Shown piece after piece: positions 21,114 to 28,703 of a DNA stretch of 31,092 bases; within the stretch, counting starts at the first letter, position 1, and each line of letters opens with the position of its first letter. Both the position numbers and the translations under genes were made by a program. Below the pieces are notes generated by a model. The model searched no databases. It was given only the letters and a program-made list of their open reading frames with translations, and was not told where the DNA came from. Source of the DNA: JALZBN01 sp035525375 (GTDB taxonomy: Bacteria; Actinomycetota; Acidimicrobiia; Acidimicrobiales; AC-14); NCBI GenBank assembly GCA_035525375.1, contig DATLEI010000037.1, positions 1-31,092 on the forward strand, written 5' to 3'.

Positions 21114-21965
21114 ATGACACAGCAACTCACCGCACCGGGCATCCGGGCGCGCAAGGGTGGGTCACCGATCGTGATGGTCACGGCCTATGACAGTCCCGGC
21201 GCGCGTATCGCGGACGATGCTGGTGTCGACATCATCCTGGTCGGCGACTCGGTGGCCATGGTTGTGCTCGGCTATGACGACACCCTCCAAGTCACGATCG
21301 CTGACATGGCCCACCACGTCGGTGCCGTCGGTCGGGCTGGGCCGCGAGCAATGGTCGTCGCCGACCTCCCGTGGCTGAGCTATCACGCGTCACCGGCCGA
21401 GACGGTTCAGAACGCCGGCATCCTGGTGCGCGCCGGCGCACAGGCGGTGAAGCTCGAAGGCGGAAGCCCGGCGCGACTCGTTATGGTCGGAGCACTTGTC
21501 GACGCCGGGATCCCGGTCATGGGCCATATCGGCCTTACACCGCAGTCCGTGCACGTTCAGGGCGGTTATCGAGTGCAGGGACGCGAACTCGACCAAGCGG
21601 AGGCCCTCGCGGCCGAAGCCGAGGCACTGGCCTCGGCTGGTTGTTTCTCGATCGTGCTCGAGGGGATTCCCGCCGAGCTGGCGCGTCTCGTCACCGGCGG
21701 TGTCGATGTGCCCACGATCGGCATTGGCGCGGGACCCCACTGCGACGGACAGGTCCTCGTCTTCCATGACCTCCTCGGACTTGAAGACCGGGTCGTCCCG
21801 AAGTTCGTCCGCCGCTACGCGTCGATGAAAGCCGACGCTGTGGCCGCCGTGTCGTTGTTTGCCCAGGACGTGCGGGCCGGACGGTTCCCGAGCGAGGCCG
21901 AGAGCTATCACGTCACGGGGGATACGGCGCGAGGGCTCGATCGAGGGTCCAGCAGAACCGCGTGA
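21114..21965 (+). CDS. panB: 3-methyl-2-oxobutanoate hydroxymethyltransferase
   Basis: 283 residues; transfers a hydroxymethyl group from methylene-tetrahydrofolate to alpha-ketoisovalerate, the first step of pantothenate and hence CoA synthesis. The family motifs are clear: VMVTAYDSPGARIADDAGVDIILVGDS with the metal-binding Asp, VVADLPWLSY with the second Asp, AVKLEGG, GHIGLTPQS, and IVLEGIP with the catalytic Glu. GIGAGPHCDGQVLVFHDLLG follows. ATG 21114 has AAGGAGG 6 nt upstream; the longer frame to 21018 is not needed. It overlaps the following gene by 4 nt (GTGA). Confidence 0.97.
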   Translation: MTQQLTAPGIRARKGGSPIVMVTAYDSPGARIADDAGVDIILVGDSVAMVVLGYDDTLQVTIADMAHHVGAVGRAGPRAMVVADLPWLSYHASPAETVQNAGILVRAGAQAVKLEGGSPARLVMVGALVDAGIPVMGHIGLTPQSVHVQGGYRVQGRELDQAEALAAEAEALASAGCFSIVLEGIPAELARLVTGGVDVPTIGIGAGPHCDGQVLVFHDLLGLEDRVVPKFVRRYASMKADAVAAVSLFAQDVRAGRFPSEAESYHVTGDTARGLDRGSSRTA

Positions 21966-22444
21966 GGTCGCGATCGCGGCGGTGGTTGTTGATGTTGGCG
22001 GCACTCGTGATCCTCGTCGCGGGCTGCGCGGAGGACACTGCGAGTCGCGTCGCTCTACCCGGTTTCGGCCAAACGGCCTACCGGGTGGAGCAGGGAGAAA
22101 AGACAGTCAAGGAGGGTTGCGCCCTACTGGCCACGACCCCTGAGCAGCACGGTCGCGGCCTCATGAACGTGCGTGACCTCAAGGGCTATGACGGGATGAT
22201 CTTCGAGTTCTCGTCCGATACGAATGTGGGGTTCTACATGAAGGACACGCCCATGCCGTTGTCTATTGCCTGGCTCGACGGGCAGGGTCATTACATCTCC
22301 AGCGCCGACATGGCACCGAACCGCGAAGACCCCACGTATTTCGCCGCCGCGCCCTTTCGGTATGGGTTCGAGGTGCCCCAAGGGCGGCTCGGTTCCCTCG
22401 GGATCAGCAGTGACAGCACGGTCGTCATCGGAGGCGACTGCTAA
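21962..22444 (+). CDS. DUF192 family lipoprotein
   Basis: 160 residues. A basic start and hydrophobic stretch end in the lipobox LVAGC (Cys at about 22), so it is probably a lipid-anchored exported protein. The DUF192 core follows: ATTPEQHGRGLMNVRDLKGYDGMIFEF, then FYMKDTPMPLSIAWLDGQGHYIS, then a C-terminal strand GISSDSTVVIGGDC. DUF192 function is unknown. The GTG start overlaps the panB stop (GTGA), so translation is coupled. Confidence 0.88.
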   Translation: MRSRSRRWLLMLAALVILVAGCAEDTASRVALPGFGQTAYRVEQGEKTVKEGCALLATTPEQHGRGLMNVRDLKGYDGMIFEFSSDTNVGFYMKDTPMPLSIAWLDGQGHYISSADMAPNREDPTYFAAAPFRYGFEVPQGRLGSLGISSDSTVVIGGDC

Positions 22445-22520
22445 CCACCTCGAATTCTTGTCGTACCCCCTTGGCATGCTTGCCGGCGTGACCAGTTACC
22501 ATGTCGAGGTTCCAACCCTG

Positions 22521-22536
22521 CTCCGGGATGCCGGAG
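22521..22536 (+). promoter_or_regulatory. Hairpin in the rpsF 5' leader
   Basis: CTCCGG-GATG-CCGGAG is a perfect 6-bp stem with a tetraloop, 44 nt before the rpsF ATG, in the 136-nt gap after the DUF192 gene. bS6:bS18 autoregulatory leader RNAs occur upstream of rpsF in many bacteria and depend on a hairpin with a CCG element. I can see the hairpin but not a convincing match to that motif. Confidence 0.3.
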
Positions 22537-22580
22537 CCCTGCGCGAGATTCGTCAGGTCCGGAGGGAGGCAATTCAGCAG

Positions 22581-23036
22581 ATGCGTCCGTACGAAATCAT
22601 GGTCATCTTCGACCCAGCCCTGGAAGAGCAGGTGATCCAAGGGCGCGTCGACGACTCCACCAAGCTGATCGAGACCCGTGGTGGCGAGCCCGGGCGGGTC
22701 GAGCGGTGGGGGAAACGCCGGCTGGCCTACGAGATCAATCATCAGCGCGACGGCTACTACGTCTTGATCGCAGCCAACGCGGAGCCCGACACGATGACCG
22801 AGTTGGGGCGATCGCTTCTCCTCGCTGACGACGTGTTGCGCTACAAGGTCATGAGGATCCCCGACAAGATCGCGGCGAAGGCGGCCAGCGCCCCCAGCGC
22901 GCCGCCCCCGCCCGTCAGCGCGGCACCCCCGCCGCCTGCGGAACCGATCGCGGCCCAGGCCGACGAAGGCGTCGCTGCCGAAGAGGCAGCCGCAGAAGCA
23001 AGCATCAACCCGAACGGAGAGCAGAACGATGGCTAA
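22581..23036 (+). CDS. rpsF: 30S ribosomal protein bS6
   Basis: 151 residues from ATG 22581 (MRPYEIMVIFDPALEEQVIQ), with GGAGGGAGG ending 11 nt upstream. The core bS6 fold occupies about 1-95 (RVERWGKRRLAYEINHQRDGYYVL ... LLADDVLRYKVMRI). A tail of about 50 residues follows, Ala/Pro/Glu-rich, where many bS6 proteins stop. It binds the central domain of 16S rRNA together with bS18, encoded two genes downstream. It overlaps ssb by 8 nt. Confidence 0.95.
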   Translation: MRPYEIMVIFDPALEEQVIQGRVDDSTKLIETRGGEPGRVERWGKRRLAYEINHQRDGYYVLIAANAEPDTMTELGRSLLLADDVLRYKVMRIPDKIAAKAASAPSAPPPPVSAAPPPPAEPIAAQADEGVAAEEAAAEASINPNGEQNDG

Positions 23037-23550
23037 CGGAAACAGCGTCACCTTGGTGGGAAATGTCACCCGAGACCCCGAGTTGCGGTTCACGCCAAGC
23101 GGGCAGGCCATTGCCACCTTTGGTCTTGCGGTGAACCGCGTGTGGAACGACAAGCAGAGCAACGAGCGCAAGGAAGCGGTGTCGTTCTTCGACATCGTTT
23201 GCTGGGGCGGAATGGGCGAGAACGCGGGCGAGTCCCTGTCGAAGGGATCGCGCGTGTTGGTGACCGGTCGTCTCGAGCAGCGCTCCTGGGAAACCCAAGA
23301 CGGTGAGAAGCGCTCCAAGATCGAGGTCGTCGCCGACGAGATTGGCCCCAGCCTCCGGTGGGCGACGGCCGAGGTTCGCAAGAACGACCGCCGCGGTCCC
23401 TCCGACGGTGGTGGTGGCAACGCCGGCGGTTACGGCGCGCCGGCGTCATCAGCTGAGCCCTCACCCGAAGGCTCGGCGCCCGCACCGGCCACCAGTACCA
23501 ATGGGCCCGCGCCGGCACCGACCTACGAGTACGGCGAGGAGCCCTTCTAG
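23029..23550 (+). CDS. ssb: Single-stranded DNA-binding protein
   Basis: 173 residues. The N-terminal OB fold spans about 1-110 (NSVTLVGNVTRDPELRFTPSGQAIATFGLAVNR ... VSFFDIVCWGGMGENAGESLSKGSRVLVTGRLEQRSWE). A Gly/Ala/Pro-rich linker and the acidic tip YGEEPF, which recruits partner repair and replication proteins, complete it. The start lies inside the rpsF end; its TAG stop overlaps the GTG of rpsR. Confidence 0.97.
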   Translation: MANGNSVTLVGNVTRDPELRFTPSGQAIATFGLAVNRVWNDKQSNERKEAVSFFDIVCWGGMGENAGESLSKGSRVLVTGRLEQRSWETQDGEKRSKIEVVADEIGPSLRWATAEVRKNDRRGPSDGGGGNAGGYGAPASSAEPSPEGSAPAPATSTNGPAPAPTYEYGEEPF

Positions 23551-24101
23551 TGGGTCGCGGAGGTGGTGGTCGCGATCGCGACAACGATCGCAAGCGAAGC
23601 CCGAAGGACACGGGCAAGCGCGGTGGCAAGAAGAAGATCTGCATCTTCTGCAAAGACCACATCGAATGGGTCGACTACAAAGACGTCAATTTGCTTCGGC
23701 GCTTCATGTCCGACCGGGGCAAGATCCGGGCCCGGCGCGTCTCGGGCAATTGCTCCCAGCACCAGCGCGATGTCGCGGTAGCAATCAAGTCGGCGCGTGA
23801 GCTCGCCCTGCTGCCGTACGTGCAGCGGGCTGCCGCCGAGCGCAGTGGTGGTCGAGGGCGCCCAGGGCGCGACACCCTCGTTGCGCCGGTGCAACGGGCC
23901 GAGCACTCCGAAGACGACGTTTCGCTGGCGGCGGTCGTTGGTGACGACGTCATCATCGACGAGCTGCTGGTGGAGACCGTCGGCGGTGACGAGCCGGAGC
24001 TGTCGGCGGATCCCGACATTGACGGCGACGGTGACGGCGGCGAAGCGCGGCCGCCCACGCCGGAATCGGCGGATGACGCCGAACCGGCGGACGTGTCATG
24101 A
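23550..24101 (+). CDS. rpsR: 30S ribosomal protein bS18 with long acidic C-terminal extension
   Basis: 183 residues, more than twice the usual 75-90. The bS18 core is residues about 28-92: KKKICIFCKDHIEWVDYKDVNLLRRFMSD, then CSQHQRDVAVAIKSARELALLPYV. It is the zinc-binding form (C31, C34, C68, H71). An N-terminal Gly/Arg/Lys arm precedes it. The last 90 residues are unrelated to the family, acidic (Asp/Glu repeats near 150-183), and probably disordered. The frame runs cleanly into rplI with an ATGA overlap, so the extension is not a frameshift artefact. GTG 23550 overlaps the ssb stop. Confidence 0.94.
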   Translation: MGRGGGGRDRDNDRKRSPKDTGKRGGKKKICIFCKDHIEWVDYKDVNLLRRFMSDRGKIRARRVSGNCSQHQRDVAVAIKSARELALLPYVQRAAAERSGGRGRPGRDTLVAPVQRAEHSEDDVSLAAVVGDDVIIDELLVETVGGDEPELSADPDIDGDGDGGEARPPTPESADDAEPADVS

Positions 24102-24550
24102 AGGTCATCCTCCGGTCCGACGTTGAGAAGGTCGGGCGCAAGGGCGACGTCGTGACGGTCGCTGATGGCTTTGCACGCAACTACCTGGTGCCCAGAGGCC
24201 TGGCGATGAAGGCGGGCCGTGGGGAGGAGGCGCAAGCGGCGGCCATGCGGCGCTCGCGCGAGCAACGCGAGGTTCGTGATAGGGAGTCAGCGGAGGAACT
24301 GACGAGCCGGCTGGCAGCGAAGACCATCACCATCACCGCCAAGGCGGGGGCCGAAGGGCGTCTGTTCGGCTCCGTGACCACCGCCGAGATCGCTACCGCC
24401 ATCCGGTCAGCCACTGGAATCGAGCTCGATCGCAGGAAAGTCAACCTCGACGAGCCGATCAAGACCCTCGGCGTTCATGAGGTTCAGGTCAGGCTGCACG
24501 CCGACGTCGACTCACGAGTCACCGTGGAGGTTGTCACACAGCCTGAGTAG
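24098..24550 (+). CDS. rplI: 50S ribosomal protein bL9
   Basis: 150 residues, standard length. The N-terminal rRNA-binding domain contains the family signature GRKGDVVTVADGFARNYLVPRGLA. A long central helix (EEAQAAAMRRSREQREVRDRESAEEL) and the C-terminal domain (GRLFGSVTTAEIATAI ... VNLDEPIKTLGVHEVQVRLH) follow. The ATG overlaps the rpsR stop. It is the last gene of the rpsF-ssb-rpsR-rplI operon. Confidence 0.97.
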   Translation: MKVILRSDVEKVGRKGDVVTVADGFARNYLVPRGLAMKAGRGEEAQAAAMRRSREQREVRDRESAEELTSRLAAKTITITAKAGAEGRLFGSVTTAEIATAIRSATGIELDRRKVNLDEPIKTLGVHEVQVRLHADVDSRVTVEVVTQPE

Positions 24551-24553
24551 GGT

Positions 24554-24569
24554 GCGAACTTATGTTCGC
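24554..24569. promoter_or_regulatory. LexA/SOS-box-like palindrome upstream of dnaB
   Basis: GCGAACTTATGTTCGC: perfect 6-bp inverted arms around TTAT, containing CGAAC-N4-GTTCG, the core of the Gram-positive and mycobacterial LexA site. It lies 4 nt after the rplI stop and 109 bp before the dnaB start, in the only intergenic gap of the region. A rho-independent hairpin reading is unlikely because the arms are short and no T-run follows. The promoter itself is uncertain; TTGACC at 24590-24595 may be a -35. Confidence 0.55.
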
Positions 24570-24677
24570 CAGTGGCTCCCGGTCCGCAGTTGACCACCGG
24601 TTACCCCCGCTTCCCCTCGCGAAACCCACAGCATCTTGTCCTAGCGATCAACAGCCGATAGCGGCAAGGGTGGCGGC

Positions 24678-27188
24678 GTGGTTCAGTCGATAGAAGACGC
24701 TCGGCGCCAGCAGCGGCGCGCCGGGGCGACAAGGGTGCCTCCGCACAACCTCGAGGCCGAGGAGTCACTGCTTGGCGCAATGCTCCTCAGCCGCGATGCC
24801 ATCGTGGCCGCGGTCGAGGCTCAACTCGGGGCGTCCGACTTTTACAAGCCGGCGCATGGCCACGTGTACGAGGCCATCTCGTCGCTCTACAGCCAGGGTG
24901 AACCGGCCGACCCGGTGACCGTCGCCGAGGAACTACGGCGCGCCGACCTCTTGGAGGCCGTAGGCGGCGGTGCGATCCTCATCTCACTGCAGAGCGGTAC
25001 GCCCGCCACAAGCAACGCGGCGCGCTACGCCAGCATCGTCGAGGAGTACTCGCTGTTGCGGCGCCTCATCTCCGTAGCCGGGGAGATCGCCGAGATTGGC
25101 TACGGCCTTCCCGACGACGTCACCGCGGCCGTTGATGAAGCAGAGGCACTGGTCTTCGACGTGGCCCAGCGGCGCGTCACCGACTCCATGGCTCCGATTC
25201 GCGATCTCCTCGAGCGCCACCTCGATCACATCGAGGCACTCTACGAGCGGGGCGAAGACATCATCGGAGTCCCCACCGGCTTTATCGACCTAGACCAACA
25301 ACTCGCCGGCCTCCAGCCCTCGAACCTCGTGATCATCGGGGCCAGACCGGGAATGGGCAAGACGTCGATGGGCCTGGGGATCGCCGCTCATGCGGCCATG
25401 GAAGGGCGCGCGCCGGTGCTCGTGTTCTCGCTCGAGATGAGCCATCTCGAGCTCACCCAGCGGTTGCTGTGCTCCGAGGCGCGGGTCGACGCGACTCGTA
25501 TGCGCAATGGTCGTCTGCTCGAGACCGACTGGCCGAAGATCAGCCACGCCGTCGGCCGCTTGGCCGAGGCACCGATCCACATCGACGACAACCCGCACCT
25601 GACCGTGATGGAAATTCGCGCCAAGGCGCGCCGGCTCAAGAGCCGTCAGGGCCTTGGGCTCATCGTCATCGACTACCTCCAGCTCATGACCGGCCGGAAC
25701 TCGGCAGAGAACCGACAGGTCGAGGTCTCGGAGATATCCCGAGGGTTGAAGATCCTGGCGCGTGAGTTGGAGGTGCCAGTCATCGCCCTCTCCCAGCTCT
25801 CGAGGAACCTGGAGTCCAGGTCCGACAAGCGCCCAATCCTCGCCGACCTCCGTGAGTCGGGATGTATGCCCGCGAGCACCCGGGTATTGCGGGCCGACAA
25901 CGGCGAAGAGATCACTCTCGGCGAACTGGTGCTGTCGCAGGCGCAGCCGTTGGTGTGGTCGGTCGATGATCACCAGAAGCTCGTGCCGGCGAAACTGCTG
26001 AAGACCTTTCCGACAGGTATCAAGCCGGTGTTCAAGCTGCGGCTCGCGTCGGGACGCAGTGTGACTGCGACCGCTAACCATCCGTTCCTGACGATCGACG
26101 GGTGGATCCGGCTCGACCAGCTGGAGGTGGGTTCGTGTATCGCCGTGCCCCGCCGGCTGCCGGCGCCGCTCGGGCCGGGCGACGGGTGGTCTGATGATGA
26201 GTTGATCTTGCTCGGTCACATGATTGGTGACGGGTCGATGGGTCCGGCGTTCAAGTACGCGACCGCCGACCCGGCCAACAAGCAGATCGTCGAGGAGACC
26301 GCCCAGCGGCTCTTCGGGGTCAAGGCAGAATCAGAGAAGCTCGGCAACACGTGGCAGCTCTGGTTCCCGAGCCCGTACCGACTGACCCATGGCGTGTACC
26401 ACCCCATGCGGAACTGGCTCGAGCCCCACGGGCTGTGGAAGTCACGGTCGTGGACGAAGTTCCTACCGCCGTCCATCTTCGGCCTTTCCGAGGAACAGGT
26501 TGCGCTGTTTCTCCGGCATCTCTGGGCCACGGATGGCTCCATCACCATTGGGAGAAACGGGCGCGGTCCCCTCGTGCGTACGTACTACGCGACGACCAGC
26601 GAGCGTCTCGCCCTCGACGTCCAGCGTCTGCTGCTCCGGCTCGGTATCAGGTCGACCATCGGTAGATCCAAGAAGCAGCGCGTGGGGCGGCCCGCCGACG
26701 GTATTCAGTACTACCGGGAGAGCTACAGCGTTCGCATCGACGGCGCGGCGAGCCAGGCTCGGTTCCTCCGCACCGTCGGATGCCATGGGCAACGGGGTGC
26801 CTGCATCCCTGACGCTCTCGCCATTCTCGATGGCATCAAGGCCAATTCGAACGTTGGTTCCGGTGAGTTGGCTGACATTGCAACGTCCGATCTGTTCTGG
26901 GACCGCATTATTGAGGTATCTACACTTGGCGACGAGCCTACATTTGATGTCACAATTGACCAAACTCACAACTTCATTGCCAACGGGATAGTAAGTCATA
27001 ACAGCTTGGAGCAGGACTCCGACGTTGTGATCTTTTTGTATAGAGACGAGCTATACAACCGCGACAGTGCCGACAGGGGAACGGCCGAGGTGATCGTGGC
27101 CAAGCACCGCAACGGCCCCACCGGAAGCACACAGCTGGCGTTCCTCGAGCAGTACACGCGCTTTGCCAATATGGCGCGCGGCGTCTGA
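24678..27188 (+). CDS. dnaB: Replicative DNA helicase DnaB, interrupted by an intein
   Basis: 836 codons from GTG 24678. After removal of the intein (380 residues) a 456-residue helicase remains, the normal size. The N-terminal primase-interacting domain begins at VPPHNLEAEESLLGAMLLSRDAI. The RecA-like motor has Walker A GARPGMGKTSMGL, the Walker B region GLIVIDYLQLM, and VIALSQLSRNLESRSDKRPILADLRESG. The intein follows this Gly, and the extein resumes SLEQDSDVVIFLYRDELY, then GTAEVIVAKHRNGPTGSTQLAFLEQYTRFAN. It unwinds DNA at the replication fork and depends on splicing to function. M. tuberculosis dnaB also carries an intein. Codon use just after the intein is AT-richer than the rest of the gene. 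Confidence 0.97.
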   Translation: MVQSIEDARRQQRRAGATRVPPHNLEAEESLLGAMLLSRDAIVAAVEAQLGASDFYKPAHGHVYEAISSLYSQGEPADPVTVAEELRRADLLEAVGGGAILISLQSGTPATSNAARYASIVEEYSLLRRLISVAGEIAEIGYGLPDDVTAAVDEAEALVFDVAQRRVTDSMAPIRDLLERHLDHIEALYERGEDIIGVPTGFIDLDQQLAGLQPSNLVIIGARPGMGKTSMGLGIAAHAAMEGRAPVLVFSLEMSHLELTQRLLCSEARVDATRMRNGRLLETDWPKISHAVGRLAEAPIHIDDNPHLTVMEIRAKARRLKSRQGLGLIVIDYLQLMTGRNSAENRQVEVSEISRGLKILARELEVPVIALSQLSRNLESRSDKRPILADLRESGCMPASTRVLRADNGEEITLGELVLSQAQPLVWSVDDHQKLVPAKLLKTFPTGIKPVFKLRLASGRSVTATANHPFLTIDGWIRLDQLEVGSCIAVPRRLPAPLGPGDGWSDDELILLGHMIGDGSMGPAFKYATADPANKQIVEETAQRLFGVKAESEKLGNTWQLWFPSPYRLTHGVYHPMRNWLEPHGLWKSRSWTKFLPPSIFGLSEEQVALFLRHLWATDGSITIGRNGRGPLVRTYYATTSERLALDVQRLLLRLGIRSTIGRSKKQRVGRPADGIQYYRESYSVRIDGAASQARFLRTVGCHGQRGACIPDALAILDGIKANSNVGSGELADIATSDLFWDRIIEVSTLGDEPTFDVTIDQTHNFIANGIVSHNSLEQDSDVVIFLYRDELYNRDSADRGTAEVIVAKHRNGPTGSTQLAFLEQYTRFANMARGV
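25863..27002 (+). other. DnaB intein with LAGLIDADG homing endonuclease
   Basis: 380 residues from Cys1 (CMPASTRVLR) to the terminal Asn, with Ser as the +1 extein residue. Splicing residues are complete: Cys1, the block B TANH (T70-H73, in TATANHPFLT), the penultimate His and Asn in NFIANGIVSHN, and Ser+1. Two dodecapeptide motifs carry the endonuclease Asp residues: LLGHMIGDGS (116-125) and FLRHLWATDGS (216-226). Both the protein-splicing and the nuclease domains therefore look functional. It is inserted between Gly and Ser of RESG-SLEQ, a strongly conserved motif of the helicase. Confidence 0.95.
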
Positions 27189-27212
27189 CGGCGAGACGCT
27201 CGCAGTTTCGGG

Positions 27213-27268
27213 CTGCCCTTTCGGACGTGATTTTGCCTATGTGGCCTCTGAAACACTCGAAAGGGCAG
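27213..27268. terminator. Inverted repeat between convergent dnaB and the FAD oxidoreductase
   Basis: CTGCCCTTTCG (27213-27223) and CGAAAGGGCAG (27258-27268) are perfect inverted 11-mers separated by 34 nt, in the 126-nt gap downstream of dnaB. The position favours a bidirectional transcription end, but the loop is long and no T-tract follows, so it may instead be a footprint of a small inserted element. Confidence 0.35.
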
Positions 27269-27314
27269 TCCCAAAGTTGGGCGAGGCAATTAGTTAGTCG
27301 GGTCGGTCAGCTCG

Positions 27315-28703
27315 CTAGCTCGGCGAGATGTTCTGGTTTAGGCGGAAGAGGTTGGTGGGGTCGTACTTGCGCTTTAGCGCCTTCAGGCGGTCGTACTTCG
27401 GCGCGCCGTACGCCTGCCGGATCCGATCCTCGCCCTCCTCCATGAGGAAGTTCACGTAGACGCTGGTGTGATGGGGCGCAAGGGCTGACCAGTACTCGCG
27501 CGCCCACTGACGCTGCTCCTCGAACCCATCGCCCGTGTAGCTGTTGCCGTTGATGTTGAACGTGAAGCCGGCGTTGCGTCCGTGGAACGCTGTCTCGTCC
27601 TCCCCTACCCGGGCAACGGCGCCGCCCATCTGCCAGAGCGCGAGACTCGAGATCGGCGAACTGATCCGCATGCCGTGGTCCGCGACGATGTCGATGACGT
27701 CATCGTTGAGCTCAGCGACGTCGCACGAGCGCACGTAGTACCACCAGCCGTGTCGGAAAGAGCCGTCGAAGCTGCGCTGGTGCACCAAGTAGGGCTTGGG
27801 TTCACACAGGTCGAGTAACGGCGATCCGAATGATTTCAGCGGGGCCACGAAAAGCTCACCGTCGTGGATCGGGCCCGAATGACACACGGCGACACCGATG
27901 ACCGGCCTGCCGACCAGTTCGACGGGAACGACCGGTGACGCCGGTAGCCATCGCTGCACGACGATGGTCATGAGCTCATCGGGACAACCGGCGATCCAGT
28001 CCCGGTAGAACCGGAGGACGGCCGGCGCGTCTTCCATCGGCCAGAACACCGTGCCGGCCACGACGTAGGGACCGACGGGATTCAGGCGGAACTCGAAGTC
28101 GGTGACGATGCCGAAGTTGCCGCCGCCGCCTCTGACCCCCCAGAAGAGATCGGCGTTCTCGTCCTCACTACCCCTGACGAACGCGCCGTCGGCGGTTATG
28201 ACATCGACTGAGAGCAGTTGGTCGATCGTAAGGCCGAGCTTGCGCATGACCCACCCGATACCGCCTCCGAGAGTGAGCCCGGCGAGACCGGTGTGGGTCA
28301 CGATTCCCGAGGGGATAGCGAGTGAGAATGCCTGCGTCTCATGGTCGAGCTCGCCGAGCAGGACGCCGGCCTGGGCGCGCGCGGTACGGCCGTCGGGGTC
28401 GACGCGGATGCCCTTCATGAGGCTGAGGTCGATGAGGATGCCGTCGTCGCAGACGGACAGACCCGGGAAACTGTGACCGCCGCCCCGAACCGCAGTCAGA
28501 AGCTCGCGGTCACGGGCGACGGCGACGGCGGCGCGAACGTCGCCGACCCCGGCGCATCTGGCGATCAGCCCCGGCCGGCGGTCAATGGAGCCGTTCCACA
28601 CCTTGCGCTGCTCGTCGTAGGTGGGATCGACGGGGCGCACGAGCTCGCCGCGAAACGACCGCTCCAGGTCATTCGCGGCACCGTCGAGGACACCCTGCTT
28701 CAC
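27315..28703 (-). CDS. FAD-linked oxidoreductase with berberine-bridge C-terminal domain
   Basis: 462 residues. The FAD-binding PCMH domain has TAVRGGGHSFPG, whose His77 is the usual 8-alpha covalent FAD ligand, then HTGLAGLTLGGGIGW and FWGVRGGGGNFGIVTDFEF. The BBE domain ends KYDPTNLFRLNQNI. Members oxidise sugars, alcohols or alkaloid-like compounds with O2. The Cys that forms the second flavin bond in bicovalent enzymes is replaced (SGIVTHTG), so a single bond is expected. No signal peptide. ATG 28703 overlaps the stop of the preceding membrane-protein gene (ATGA). Substrate unknown. Confidence 0.92.
   Translation of the reverse strand: MKQGVLDGAANDLERSFRGELVRPVDPTYDEQRKVWNGSIDRRPGLIARCAGVGDVRAAVAVARDRELLTAVRGGGHSFPGLSVCDDGILIDLSLMKGIRVDPDGRTARAQAGVLLGELDHETQAFSLAIPSGIVTHTGLAGLTLGGGIGWVMRKLGLTIDQLLSVDVITADGAFVRGSEDENADLFWGVRGGGGNFGIVTDFEFRLNPVGPYVVAGTVFWPMEDAPAVLRFYRDWIAGCPDELMTIVVQRWLPASPVVPVELVGRPVIGVAVCHSGPIHDGELFVAPLKSFGSPLLDLCEPKPYLVHQRSFDGSFRHGWWYYVRSCDVAELNDDVIDIVADHGMRISSPISSLALWQMGGAVARVGEDETAFHGRNAGFTFNINGNSYTGDGFEEQRQWAREYWSALAPHHTSVYVNFLMEEGEDRIRQAYGAPKYDRLKALKRKYDPTNLFRLNQNISPS

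Noticed and set aside
24554..24569. rplI terminator reading of the palindrome
   Set aside because: The stem is only 6 bp with moderate GC and no T-tract follows; the CGAAC-N4-GTTCG match fits a LexA site better.
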